DNA from: Alteriqipengyuania bathyomarina_B
Lineage (GTDB): Bacteria > Pseudomonadota > Alphaproteobacteria > Sphingomonadales > Sphingomonadaceae
DNA: 64,000 bases
Direction: 5' to 3'
Assembly: GCF_038594605.1 (NCBI RefSeq)
Contig: NZ_JBCFZM010000003.1
Span: 528,963 to 592,962, forward strand
A model generated the notes under the pieces. That model did not search any database. It was not told the origin of the DNA and saw nothing but the letters and a program-made list of their open reading frames with translations. The position numbers and the translations under genes are program-made. Shown here piece by piece: positions 35,323 through 44,602 of this stretch. Positions within the stretch are counted from its first letter, which is position 1, and the number at the start of each line of letters is the position of its first letter.

Positions 35323-38073
35323 TCATCGCACAATGCTCCCATCCGGCGCACGAACCTCGACGGGCCCGAGATTCAGGGCGCGCACGTTGTCCTCGATCTG
35401 CGAGAGATCGCCCACGATAACCCAAGTCATCGCCTCGGGATCGAGTAATGAGGAAACCTGGGCTGTATCGCCCGGGGTCAATGACGCGTAGCGGTCGGGC
35501 AGGGTTTCGATCCAGTTCACCGGATGATCGAAGCGGTCGACATAGCGCAGGTAGCCAACCATCGCGTTGTTCGTCTCGTAACGGTCGGCCAGTGTCAGCA
35601 CATCGCCGCGCCGGACAAGCTCCAGCTCTTCGGGGGTGACCGGGCGACTATCCGTGATGCCTTCCAGCTCTTTCACGATTTCCGCCAGCGCGGCAGCCGT
35701 CTTGTCGGTCTGCACGCTGGTCGAAATCTGGAAGGTCTGCGGTCCGACAGCGGATGAAATCCCGCTGCCCGCGCCGTAGGTCCAGCCCTTGTCCTCGCGC
35801 AGGTTGGAATTGATCCGCGCAGTAAATCCGCCGCCGAACACCGAATTGAGCACCCCGAGGTCGAAGTTCACGGGATCGCGCCCGTCCGGCACGATCCGCC
35901 CGACCCGCAGCGCGGATTGGATGGCGCCCGGCTTGTCGATCAGGATGACCCGCGGGCCGGCCTGAGGGGCGAGCGGTGTCACGCTCTTTGTCCCCAGAGG
36001 CACGTCGGGCGCTTGCCAGCTTCCGAATGCATCCTCCAGTTCGGCCATCAGGCGTGCATAGTCGGTCGCCCCGGCAGCGTAGATCGTGGCGTTGTCCGGC
36101 CGGATGAACGCCCGGAGGAACTCCTCGAAGTCGGCGGGCCCGTAGCTTTCGATTACCGCGCGCCGATTGCCTAGCTGGCGGGCATAGGCATGATCTTCGC
36201 CGTAAATCACGCTCCCGAAGGCTTCGGAGGCGAGCGAGTTAACATCGGTTTTGGACTGTGCAATCCGCGAAAGCGCCTGCGACTTCGCCCGCGCCACATC
36301 CTCTTCGCGAAACGCGGGGTGGCGGATCATGTCTGCCCAGAGCTCGATCGTTTCGGGGAGATTGCGCGCCAGCGCCGAGGCCACCACCGTGGTCGTATCG
36401 ACATCGCCGGTTGTATAGATGCGCGCGCCCAGACGCTCTTCCCGGTCGGCCAGCTCATTCCCGGTCAGGCTCTGCGTGCCTTCACCCAGGAGCGCGTTGG
36501 TGAACCCCTCGATCCCGTCCTTGCGGCCGAGATCGGCACTGCTTCCCGCATCGAAGCTCATCGCCATGTCGACCGTTGCCGTGCCCGGGCGCTCGGCGAA
36601 TAAGACTCTGATCCCGTTGGAGAGCATCCCTTCGCGTACCGTTGGCAGCGCCAGTTGGGGGTAGCCCTGCAAAGGCGGCAACTGCGTGCGGTCGGCGCCA
36701 TCGGCGCCTGCCTGGCGATCCGGGCGGGGGACGACCGTCAGCTGATAGTTCGGGCGCGACAGCCATTCGCGCGCGGCATCGCGTACATCCTTCGCGGTGG
36801 ACGCCTCGATCTGCGCCCGGTCCTTCAGGTAACTGCCGGGATCGTCTTCGAACACGAGACCGCCGGCCAGCATCATCGCCTTCACGAACAGCGATTCCTG
36901 CGCACGAACATTGTTGCTGTACCAGCCCGCCTTGGTCCGCTCCAACTCGCTCTCGCTCGGCCCTTCGTCGATAAAGCGATCGAGCTCTTCGCGCAGGATG
37001 GCTTCGACCTCGGTCGGGTCGACGCCCGCTTTCAGCCGCACGCCGATCTCGAACACACCGGCCAGCTGCATGCTTTCGTAGTTGGCAAATACTCCGGTCG
37101 CCAGTTCACGGTCGACCACCAGCGCCTGGTTGAGGCGCGACAGGCGGCCCGATCCGATCAGGTTGGATGCAAGGCGCAGGGCCGGGCTGACCTCGCTGCC
37201 CTGGCCCGGCACCGGCCAGCTCCATGAAATCGCGGTCTGCGGGACGGCTTCCTCGACGACCTGAAGCTTGGTCGTGTCGAGCAGCGGCAGATCCTGGGTA
37301 AGCCGCGACACCGGCGGGCCGGGCGGCACGGCGCCGAAATACTTCGTCACGAGCTCGCGGGCGTCCTCCACCGAGACATCGCCCGCCAGGCTGACCACCG
37401 CGTTCGAGGCGCCGTAGTAGTCCTTGAACCAGTTATGCATGTCGTCGAGCGAGGCGGCGTCGAGGTCGTCCATCGAACCGATCACGGTGTGGTGATAGGG
37501 ATGCTCGGGCGGGAACAGCGCCTCGTTGCGCAACCGGTCCATCGAGGAATAGGGCCGGTTCTCGTAAGTGCGCTTCTCGTTCTGTACCACGCCGCGCTGT
37601 TCATCGAGCTTGGCCTGGGTGACCGCACCCAACAGGTTGCCCATGCGATCGGATTCCAGCCAGAGCACCCGCTCCAGCCCGCCGGTCGGCACGACTTCGT
37701 AGTAATAGGTCTGGTCGAAGCTGGTCGCGCCATTGACCGCCGAAACGCCGATTTCCTGCAACGGCGGCATGTATTCGTCGTCGCGGTTTTCCGAACCGTT
37801 GAACATCAGGTGTTCGAACAGGTGGGCATAGCCGGACTTGCCATCGGGTTCGTTCATCGAACCGACGTGATACCAGACCGCGACTGCCACCTTCGGCACG
37901 CTGTGATCCTCGTGAACGACCACGCGCAGCCCGTTGGGCAAGGTGAACTCTTCGTAGGCAATCTCGCCATGCGAGGCGGGGACGGCAGGGGTGGCTTGCG
38001 CCAGCGCCGGGCCTGGCTGGGCGAGCGAAAGACCTACCGCGAGAATCGGCAGGGCAAGGAAATGCTTGGTCAT
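35323..38073 (-). CDS. M16-family zinc metallopeptidase, exported
   Basis: A 916-residue pitrilysin-type protein with a signal peptide (MTKHFLALPILAVGLSLAQP) and two M16 halves. The first half holds the inverted zinc motif HxxEH in YAHLFEHLMFNGSENR, with the downstream glutamate region RGVVQNEKRTYENRP. The second half (from about residue 500) lacks HxxEH, as is normal for the inactive partner domain. It starts 75 bp after the STN-type TonB receptor on the same strand and is probably the last gene of the sigma-FecR-receptor-peptidase operon. It would degrade imported or surface peptides in the periplasm. Confidence 0.92.
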   Translation of the reverse strand: MTKHFLALPILAVGLSLAQPGPALAQATPAVPASHGEIAYEEFTLPNGLRVVVHEDHSVPKVAVAVWYHVGSMNEPDGKSGYAHLFEHLMFNGSENRDDEYMPPLQEIGVSAVNGATSFDQTYYYEVVPTGGLERVLWLESDRMGNLLGAVTQAKLDEQRGVVQNEKRTYENRPYSSMDRLRNEALFPPEHPYHHTVIGSMDDLDAASLDDMHNWFKDYYGASNAVVSLAGDVSVEDARELVTKYFGAVPPGPPVSRLTQDLPLLDTTKLQVVEEAVPQTAISWSWPVPGQGSEVSPALRLASNLIGSGRLSRLNQALVVDRELATGVFANYESMQLAGVFEIGVRLKAGVDPTEVEAILREELDRFIDEGPSESELERTKAGWYSNNVRAQESLFVKAMMLAGGLVFEDDPGSYLKDRAQIEASTAKDVRDAAREWLSRPNYQLTVVPRPDRQAGADGADRTQLPPLQGYPQLALPTVREGMLSNGIRVLFAERPGTATVDMAMSFDAGSSADLGRKDGIEGFTNALLGEGTQSLTGNELADREERLGARIYTTGDVDTTTVVASALARNLPETIELWADMIRHPAFREEDVARAKSQALSRIAQSKTDVNSLASEAFGSVIYGEDHAYARQLGNRRAVIESYGPADFEEFLRAFIRPDNATIYAAGATDYARLMAELEDAFGSWQAPDVPLGTKSVTPLAPQAGPRVILIDKPGAIQSALRVGRIVPDGRDPVNFDLGVLNSVFGGGFTARINSNLREDKGWTYGAGSGISSAVGPQTFQISTSVQTDKTAAALAEIVKELEGITDSRPVTPEELELVRRGDVLTLADRYETNNAMVGYLRYVDRFDHPVNWIETLPDRYASLTPGDTAQVSSLLDPEAMTWVIVGDLSQIEDNVRALNLGPVEVRAPDGSIVR

Positions 38074-38148
38074 CGAAGAGCTCCCGGGAAGGGGGGGAAG
38101 GGGGCATGCGTCGACGCCCCAACACGGGCGCCGACGCCATTGATGCGA

Positions 38149-41100
38149 TCAGAAGGTGGCCGAAATGCCGATCTTGAACCGGCGCCCGCCAAGGTAGGTC
38201 GCGCGGTGGTAATAGGATGGCACGCCCTGTTCGCCGCCGAAGCTGTAGGCGACATCGGGATCGCCCGTGCCGTTCAGCAGATCGTTTGCCTCGAAGAAGA
38301 CACGCAGATCCGCGAAGGCCGGGCGCAGGTAGTACTCGGCCCGGAAATCGAGCGTTTCGACCGCCTCGGTGTAGTTGCTCAGGCCCCGGGGCCGGAACGA
38401 CGATAGCGCGCGCGACTGGTAGCCATAGGTGAGGTTCGCATCGATATCGTACTTGGCGTAGGTCAGCGCCGCGGTGCCCGAATGTCTCGGCTGTTGCACG
38501 AATGGCAGGCCTGTGAATTCGTAGACATTGTCGGGGGCAGGCTCATACGCATAGGTGTAACGGTCGGTCCGCGAACTCTCGGTATAGGTGTAGTTGACGT
38601 AGACGCCGAAGCCGCCCCAGACACCGGGCAGGAAGTCGAACCGACGCTCGGCCTGCGCCTCGATCCCCCACAGTTCCGCCACATCGTCGCTGTTGACCGG
38701 CGTGCCCCCGGTTATGAAGACCGAGTCCGGATTGGTTGGATCGAAATAGGGCGCTCCGTTGAAATAGGGGTAATCGGGCAGCGTGATCGCATCCAGCACG
38801 GCCGGACCGTTGGTGATGTTGGTCTGCAGCAGATTGTCGATTCGCTTGTAGAACCCGCTCAGCTTGAAGACGCCGATGCCTGAGTAATACTCGGCACTAA
38901 TGTCGAAATTGTCGGTCTTCGCAGGCTTCAGATTGGGGTTGCCGCTATTGATCTGGAGGATCGGCTTCACGCCTTCCGGCCCGAGAATGGGGAAGTTGAT
39001 GAAGGCGATCCGCGTTTCGGACGAAAGCTGCCCGATCGAGGGGCGCGCCACCGAGAGGAAGTAGCCGGCGCGGAAGATGAGATCGTCGCTTGCGCGGTAA
39101 TTGAACAATACGCGCGGCAGGAAGTCTTCCGCCACCGATTCCTCGGTCACCAACCGGGTGAACTCGTTCTGGAAGATCAGGTCGTTGCCGACGCCGCCGC
39201 CGTTCTCGGGCAGGATCGGGCCGGTATAGACGGGGAAGACCAGATTGGTCGCCGCCAGCTTCGTGCGGTTGTACCGTACGCCGCCGATGATCTCGAGCTT
39301 GCCGATATCGACCCGCGCCTGGACGTAGGCGGCGAGATTTTCCTCTTCGGTCCTCTCGTTTTCCTCGTCGGGATTGGGGACGATCGGGGTGATCGTCAGC
39401 CCGGTGCTGGAGACGTAGCTTTCGAGGTTGTCGGCCAGATCGCGCACGGATGCTTCGCTCAGGACGAGGAAGCCCGCATTGTCGATGCCGATGCGGGAGA
39501 GATCGGACGGTACGAAATCCAGGCCCAGTGAGGTGACGGGCACATTGCCGCCGATCTGGCTGCGTACCTGGTTGCTGGTGAAGGACGTGTTCTCATAGAA
39601 CACGCCGGCTTCCAGATAGTTGAGGAACCCCGTGCCCGGCGTCCAACGGGCCGATCCGCTCGCAGTATAGCGGTCGTTGCTACCCGAAAAGTCGTCGAAC
39701 TGGCCGGAGGCATTGTCGATCGTGAAACCCGACGGGTCGTTGATCAGCGCTCTGCCTGCATCGCTGAGCAGCGGCAGTGGAATACCGCGGCCGGTGCGCG
39801 GCGCGAAGCCGGTAAGGATGCGGCCGGTAACCGGATCGACCGCGCCCGGCGTGAACAGATCCGCGCTCGCATCCGCTTCGGGCATGCGGAATTGCACGCC
39901 AAACTGGCGGGGGTGCGTTTCGGTGCCCCGTGCATAGCCCGTAAGGTATTTGAAGGTGAAGCTTCCGGCATCGGTGCGACCCTTGAAGCTGAAGGTATCG
40001 GTGACCTGCTTCACGTCGGGATCGTAGCTGTAGGATTGCGTCCGCTGGATCGCCTCGTTGCCGGGGGCCAGTGGCAGGATCAGCTCTGACTCACCGCCAC
40101 CTGCGGGCACGACGTATTCAGCCAGGGCGGTGAAAGTGTCGGTGAGCGAGAAGAACGTCGAAGTGGACTGGGAGCGCTGGTAGTCGACCTTGAGGTTGGT
40201 CCCGTCGCTCACCTGCCATTCGGCCGATAAAGTCCCTGCGAAAGTTTCGTTCTCGTTGTTGTAGAAGGTGGTGTTTACGCCCGAGGGAAACACCCTGTCG
40301 TCGCCCGGAAGGAACGGAAAAACCGTCAGTGGATCGACCGCTTCGGGCGCGGTGATCGACTGGCCGTTGCTATCCAGCGGCAGCGAGGTGCCAAAGGCGA
40401 GCCGCCCCCCGTTCCCCCCGGCATCGTAACCGATCGAGCGGTTATCGTTGCGCCGGTACTGGATCGAGGCGCTGAGCCCGAAATTGTCACCGAATGTGCC
40501 CGAAAGCGTACCCGACATGAGGAAATCACTTCCGAAGTCGTCCGGCGTGAAGCCGCCTTCCACAAGCAGGCTGGCATAGCGCCGCGGCCGGTCGAGCGGG
40601 GACAGTGTCTCGATCTCGATCAGGCCGCCCGTGCCCGAGGAATCCTGACTGGGCAGCAGCGACTTGTGGATCGTGATCTGGCCGACCGAGTCCGCCAGCA
40701 AGTTGGAAAGATCGGCAGAGCGGCCCGTGCCGTTGCCCACCGGCAGGTTGATCCCGTTCAGTTTCACGGCGTTCATATCGGGCTCCAGCCCGCGCACGAT
40801 CACGTTGGTGCCATCGCCCGTCACGCTATTGCGCTGGAAGGCCACACCGGGCGCACGGCGCAAGGCTTCGGCAAAGGTCGTGCCGGTGAAGTTGCCCAGA
40901 TCGTCTGCGGAAATCACGTCCGAACTGTTTTCGGCCGTACGCTGGACGTTGAGGGCGTTGGCCCGCGCGCTGCGCGAGCCGTAGACCAGGATCTCGTAGC
41001 CCTCCGTTTCAGGCTGGGCGAGCACGATCGCGAGAGTGCGGGCGCTGTTGTTGCCGACGCTGACGGTTTGGTAAACCGTTTCGTAGCCGAGAAAGGAAAT

Positions 41101-41592
41101 TTCCAGCGTGTAGTCGCCCGCCGGAACATTCGCGAAGCGAAAATCGCCGAAGCTGTCGACCGCTGTCGTCTGGCCGGTCTCGACGATCCTGACCAGCGCG
41201 CCTTCCAGCCCGCGCACGCTATTGGCCGCGGTAACCGATCCTGCGATCGCGCTGCGACCGGTCGCCGCGCCCGATTGCGCGGCGGAGGAGATGACGAACG
41301 CGCCGCTACTGGTGCGCGTCAGGGTCAGCCCCGAACCGCCGAGAATTCGTTCGAACGCGGTCTGTGCCGTAAAGGTACCGCGGATGGCCGGTGCCCGGCG
41401 TTCGGCCACATCCTGCCCGTTGAAGACCACGTTGCTGCCCGTCCGGTCGGCAACCGTGGTCAGAGCATCGCTCATCGGCTGGGCCGGGAGATCGAAGGTG
41501 TAGGTGGTTTCAGGTGCGGCTTGAGCGTAAGCCGCTGTGCTGATCGTGGCAGCCCCGATGGCAAGCAGCGAAGTGGTGAGTGAACGGTACAA
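38149..41592 (-). CDS. TonB-dependent receptor with STN and carboxypeptidase-like domains
   Basis: A receptor of about 1,147 residues. After the signal (YRSLTTSLLAIGAATISTAA) comes an STN signalling domain (YTFDLPAQPMSDALTTVADR, NVVFNGQDVAERRAPAIRGT). A carboxypeptidase-regulatory-like beta-sandwich follows (GDFRFANVPAGDYTLEISFL), then plug (APGVAFQRNSVTGDGTNVIV) and barrel ending in FKIGISATF. The STN domain implies that it passes a signal to the adjacent FecR. I prefer the TTG at 41592 because AAAGGGGG stands a few bases upstream and the signal peptide follows directly; an ATG at 41652 would add 20 arginine-rich residues. Confidence 0.9.
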   Translation of the reverse strand: MYRSLTTSLLAIGAATISTAAYAQAAPETTYTFDLPAQPMSDALTTVADRTGSNVVFNGQDVAERRAPAIRGTFTAQTAFERILGGSGLTLTRTSSGAFVISSAAQSGAATGRSAIAGSVTAANSVRGLEGALVRIVETGQTTAVDSFGDFRFANVPAGDYTLEISFLGYETVYQTVSVGNNSARTLAIVLAQPETEGYEILVYGSRSARANALNVQRTAENSSDVISADDLGNFTGTTFAEALRRAPGVAFQRNSVTGDGTNVIVRGLEPDMNAVKLNGINLPVGNGTGRSADLSNLLADSVGQITIHKSLLPSQDSSGTGGLIEIETLSPLDRPRRYASLLVEGGFTPDDFGSDFLMSGTLSGTFGDNFGLSASIQYRRNDNRSIGYDAGGNGGRLAFGTSLPLDSNGQSITAPEAVDPLTVFPFLPGDDRVFPSGVNTTFYNNENETFAGTLSAEWQVSDGTNLKVDYQRSQSTSTFFSLTDTFTALAEYVVPAGGGESELILPLAPGNEAIQRTQSYSYDPDVKQVTDTFSFKGRTDAGSFTFKYLTGYARGTETHPRQFGVQFRMPEADASADLFTPGAVDPVTGRILTGFAPRTGRGIPLPLLSDAGRALINDPSGFTIDNASGQFDDFSGSNDRYTASGSARWTPGTGFLNYLEAGVFYENTSFTSNQVRSQIGGNVPVTSLGLDFVPSDLSRIGIDNAGFLVLSEASVRDLADNLESYVSSTGLTITPIVPNPDEENERTEEENLAAYVQARVDIGKLEIIGGVRYNRTKLAATNLVFPVYTGPILPENGGGVGNDLIFQNEFTRLVTEESVAEDFLPRVLFNYRASDDLIFRAGYFLSVARPSIGQLSSETRIAFINFPILGPEGVKPILQINSGNPNLKPAKTDNFDISAEYYSGIGVFKLSGFYKRIDNLLQTNITNGPAVLDAITLPDYPYFNGAPYFDPTNPDSVFITGGTPVNSDDVAELWGIEAQAERRFDFLPGVWGGFGVYVNYTYTESSRTDRYTYAYEPAPDNVYEFTGLPFVQQPRHSGTAALTYAKYDIDANLTYGYQSRALSSFRPRGLSNYTEAVETLDFRAEYYLRPAFADLRVFFEANDLLNGTGDPDVAYSFGGEQGVPSYYHRATYLGGRRFKIGISATF

Positions 41593-41684
41593 TTCGGCCC
41601 CCTTTGGAAAGGGCCGGTCCCGTCCGCCCCTGACCCCTAGACGATGCCGCATTGCGAAACCGACAGGCGGAACGAAACTTTTTT

Positions 41685-42677
41685 TCAGTTTTGTGTCTGT
41701 CGGCTTTCGATCACGAGCGTCTGGCCGGATGCGCGCACATCAAGATTGTGCAGGGCCGAAACTGCTTCAGCAAAGCTGGCGGGGTCTGCGGTGGAGAAGC
41801 TGCCCGATACCGCCAGTCCGGCAATGTCCGACCCGACCGCGAGCCGCTCCCCACCGTACCGGTTCAGCTCGCTGACGGCTTCGCCAAGCGGAACATCATC
41901 GAATACCACACGACCGCGCCGCCAGGCAGCCACATCCTCGATCGCGCGCCGATCGCTGCGAGCTTTGCCGTTGACGGTCAACCGCAATCGATCGCCGGTC
42001 CGCAGGGAGCGCCCGCCTTGCGCGATCGCGACAGGTTCGGCGCGCCCATCCTCGCCAAGTCGCGACACTGCGATCCTGCCTTCCAGCAAGGTTACCGAGG
42101 TATCGGTGCCGACATGGCGGACCACGAACCGCGTCCCGACCGCGCGCACCTGCAGGTTGCCGGCCCGTACGACGAAGGGGCGCTCGGCTTCGTGGGCCAC
42201 GTCGAACACGACTTCGCCTTCCTCCAGGGTCAGCGCTCGCTGGTCGTCGTCGAAATCGAGCGAAAGGCGGGTCATGGTGTCGAGTGCGGCGGTGCTGCCA
42301 TCGGCAAGGCGTTCGACTGCCTGCTCGCCGGGCGCGGTTTGCAATGTCTGGTGGCCGGGAAGCCGGGTCAAGACAAAGGCGCTCGCCAGCATGATCAGCG
42401 CGACGCAGGCGGCCATCGCCCACTTGGACGCAGGGGCAGCTTTCGGGGGGTGGCTTGCTGCGACAGGCGATTGTGCGGCAGCCCGGGGCAGCATTGACCA
42501 CACTTCCTGGGCCCTGTCGAAGGACCGGGCGTGCCTCTCGTTTTCGCCCAGCCAGGCTTCGTGCGCTGCGCGAGCTTGCGATCCGGCTTCGCCGTCCAGT
42601 CGCACGAGCCACGCGGCCGCTTCGGCATCCTTGCCGGTCGCACTGTCAGAACCGCGGCTCACAAGCTTTCCATCCAC
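41685..42677 (-). CDS. FecR-family anti-sigma/sensor protein
   Basis: A 330-residue membrane regulator. The cytoplasmic N-terminal part has the FecR-type WLVRLDGEAGSQARAAHEAW. One membrane helix lies near residue 90 (WAMAACVALIMLASAFVL). The periplasmic FecR domain is ALTLEEGEVVFDVAHEAERP with VRAVGTRFVVRHVG, and a C-terminal STN-interacting region ends the protein. It overlaps the sigma factor gene by 19 bp and precedes the STN receptor, the standard order for surface signalling. Confidence 0.92.
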   Translation of the reverse strand: MDGKLVSRGSDSATGKDAEAAAWLVRLDGEAGSQARAAHEAWLGENERHARSFDRAQEVWSMLPRAAAQSPVAASHPPKAAPASKWAMAACVALIMLASAFVLTRLPGHQTLQTAPGEQAVERLADGSTAALDTMTRLSLDFDDDQRALTLEEGEVVFDVAHEAERPFVVRAGNLQVRAVGTRFVVRHVGTDTSVTLLEGRIAVSRLGEDGRAEPVAIAQGGRSLRTGDRLRLTVNGKARSDRRAIEDVAAWRRGRVVFDDVPLGEAVSELNRYGGERLAVGSDIAGLAVSGSFSTADPASFAEAVSALHNLDVRASGQTLVIESRQTQN

Positions 42678-43135
42678 TGCATGAGTTTCAGAGTCGCGCG
42701 AGCTACCTGCTTTTCCACGGCAGCAACGCTCATCTGCTCGCGCTCGGCAATCTCGGCATAGCTCAGATTGTCCAGCCGGCGCAGCAACAGGATCCGGCGC
42801 GTCCTTTCGTTCAGGTGGGCGATCCCGGCCGAAAGATGCTCCAGTTTCGCGCGCGCATCGACAATGTCGGCAGGATCGGGATCGGTGCTGGATACGAGCT
42901 GGACGTTGGGATGCTGGACAAAGGGTGCCCTGGCGCTGCGGCGCTGGCTATCGATCGACAGGTTGATCGCGGTCGAGACGAGCAGCCCTTCCTGCGAACG
43001 GACTTCGCTTGTTTGGGCGTAGGCATCGATCTTGATGAAGGCCTCGTGCACAATCTCGTCAGCATCCTCGCGTGAAAGCCCGCGACGGAGCACTGCCCGC
43101 CGCGCCTTTTCCAACATCTCTGGGATCCTCGACAT
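42659..43135 (-). CDS. ECF RNA polymerase sigma factor (FecI-like)
   Basis: A 158-residue sigma-70-type factor. Region 2 is in LSREDADEIVHEAFIKIDAY and region 4 in LNERTRRILLLRRLDNLSYA with EIAEREQMSVAAVEKQVARA. It heads the run sigma, FecR, TonB receptor, M16 peptidase on the reverse strand, and would be released when the receptor binds its ligand to switch on that operon. The 198-bp gap before it (43136-43333) should hold its promoter, but I cannot identify one. Confidence 0.92.
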   Translation of the reverse strand: MSRIPEMLEKARRAVLRRGLSREDADEIVHEAFIKIDAYAQTSEVRSQEGLLVSTAINLSIDSQRRSARAPFVQHPNVQLVSSTDPDPADIVDARAKLEHLSAGIAHLNERTRRILLLRRLDNLSYAEIAEREQMSVAAVEKQVARATLKLMQWMESL

Positions 43136-43333
43136 ATCCCTCTAGCAATCCTGACGCTTGCGGAACCGAAATCCGACAATACGGATATGCTTTGGCTTGC
43201 AAAGGGCCACAGATGGCGAGTCTCGGAATGCGCCAGCATTATCTTCGAAGGCTCGGCGCCCGACGATAGACCGTTAGTGAGAACGGTAGTCGGTCGCTTC
43301 AGATAAGCACTCCGATCGCGGCAATTCTCGATG

Positions 43334-44602
43334 TCAGCCAAAGAAGGCCGCATGATCGAGATGGCCGGTCGCCCTGAGCAGCGCGGCCTGCGCCATCAGC
43401 ACATCACTGCGGGCGCGGGCGAGGGCAAGTTGCGCGGCGCGGTAACTTTGTTCGGCGAGCAGGATATCGATCGTCGAGCGCAGGCCGAATTCATATTCCG
43501 CCCGCACACCGTCGAGCGCAATCTGCGCGGCGGCCAGCCCATCGCGGCTCGCCGCCTCGCGCTGTCCGGCAGCCTGAAGCGTGGCCCAGGCGGTCTCGAC
43601 CGAGCGCATGGTCTCGCGCAGCTCGGACTGCACCGCGTAACGATTGGCGCGCGTCGTCGCTTTCGCCTCGCGCACCCTCGATGCCGCCAGCCCGCCGGTC
43701 AGCAGGGGGATTCGCACGCTCACACCGACGCTTGCGGCGTGATCGTAGCTCTGCAGGGCGCCGCCGGTCTCTTGCACTCCGCGACCATAGGCCCCCGCAA
43801 GCTCGACGCTCGGTGCGCGGTCTGCGCGGGCGCGGTCGATCCGGGCTTCGGAAGCCTCGACGATGCGCAGGCGTTGAAGCAGGCGCGGATTGGCCAGTTC
43901 GGCTGCGGCGCGTGCATGGGCAAGATCGGCTGGAAGCATGGCGGGTGGGGGGACATCGGCCTCCAGAGTGCCCGGGTTGTGGCCGACCACTGCGCGATAG
44001 GCGGCGCGCGCGCTTGCCAGGGCAGCCTCGGCATCGGCGAGATTGGCGACAACGCTTGATCGCTGGGCCTGCAACTGCGCGACGTCGGTGCGGGTCGCCT
44101 GCCCAAGGTCGAAGCGCGATTGCGCCTCTCCCACCTGCCGGTCGAGCCGTTCGATCCCGATCCGCGCGACCTCGACCGCTTCCTGTGCGAACAGCAGGTC
44201 GGCATAGGCCGCAACTACGCGCTCAAGCATCGCCGCCTCGCTGTCGCGCACAACCTGCGCGCCTGCTGCAAAATCTGCTGAAGCCGCGCGACTGGCGGAG
44301 GAGATGCGGCCGCCGGTCCAGATCGGCATGGCCGCTTGCAGATCGGCGCTGCCCGCGCCCCCGTAGCCGAGATCGTCGTAGCCCGCACCGGCAACCGCAG
44401 AGAGCGTTGGCCGACCCTCGGCCCTCGCTTGTTCGGGGGCCTCTTCCAGCGCCTCCTGCCGGGCTCGCGCCTCGGCGAGCGTGGGGTTGGTGGCGTAGGC
44501 TGCCGCAATCGCATCGCGCAGCGTATCGGCCTGCGCCGGGGCTGCGCACAGGAGCGCGGCCCCGCCAAGCAAGGCGGCCCTCGTGATGACGCCCCTAATC
44601 AT
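43334..44602 (-). CDS. TolC-family outer-membrane efflux protein
   Basis: A 422-residue outer-membrane factor. The signal peptide is MIRGVITRAALLGGAALLCA followed by APAQA, then TLRDAIAAAYATNPTLAEAR, the usual TolC start. Two repeated OEP halves are rich in long alanine-dominated helices (EVARIGIERLDRQVGEAQSR; EFGLRSTIDILLAEQSYRAA, the last with the conserved end motif). The ATG at 44602 overlaps the permease stop by eight bases. It completes a MacAB-like tripartite pump as the last gene of the operon. Confidence 0.93.
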   Translation of the reverse strand: MIRGVITRAALLGGAALLCAAPAQADTLRDAIAAAYATNPTLAEARARQEALEEAPEQARAEGRPTLSAVAGAGYDDLGYGGAGSADLQAAMPIWTGGRISSASRAASADFAAGAQVVRDSEAAMLERVVAAYADLLFAQEAVEVARIGIERLDRQVGEAQSRFDLGQATRTDVAQLQAQRSSVVANLADAEAALASARAAYRAVVGHNPGTLEADVPPPAMLPADLAHARAAAELANPRLLQRLRIVEASEARIDRARADRAPSVELAGAYGRGVQETGGALQSYDHAASVGVSVRIPLLTGGLAASRVREAKATTRANRYAVQSELRETMRSVETAWATLQAAGQREAASRDGLAAAQIALDGVRAEYEFGLRSTIDILLAEQSYRAAQLALARARSDVLMAQAALLRATGHLDHAAFFG

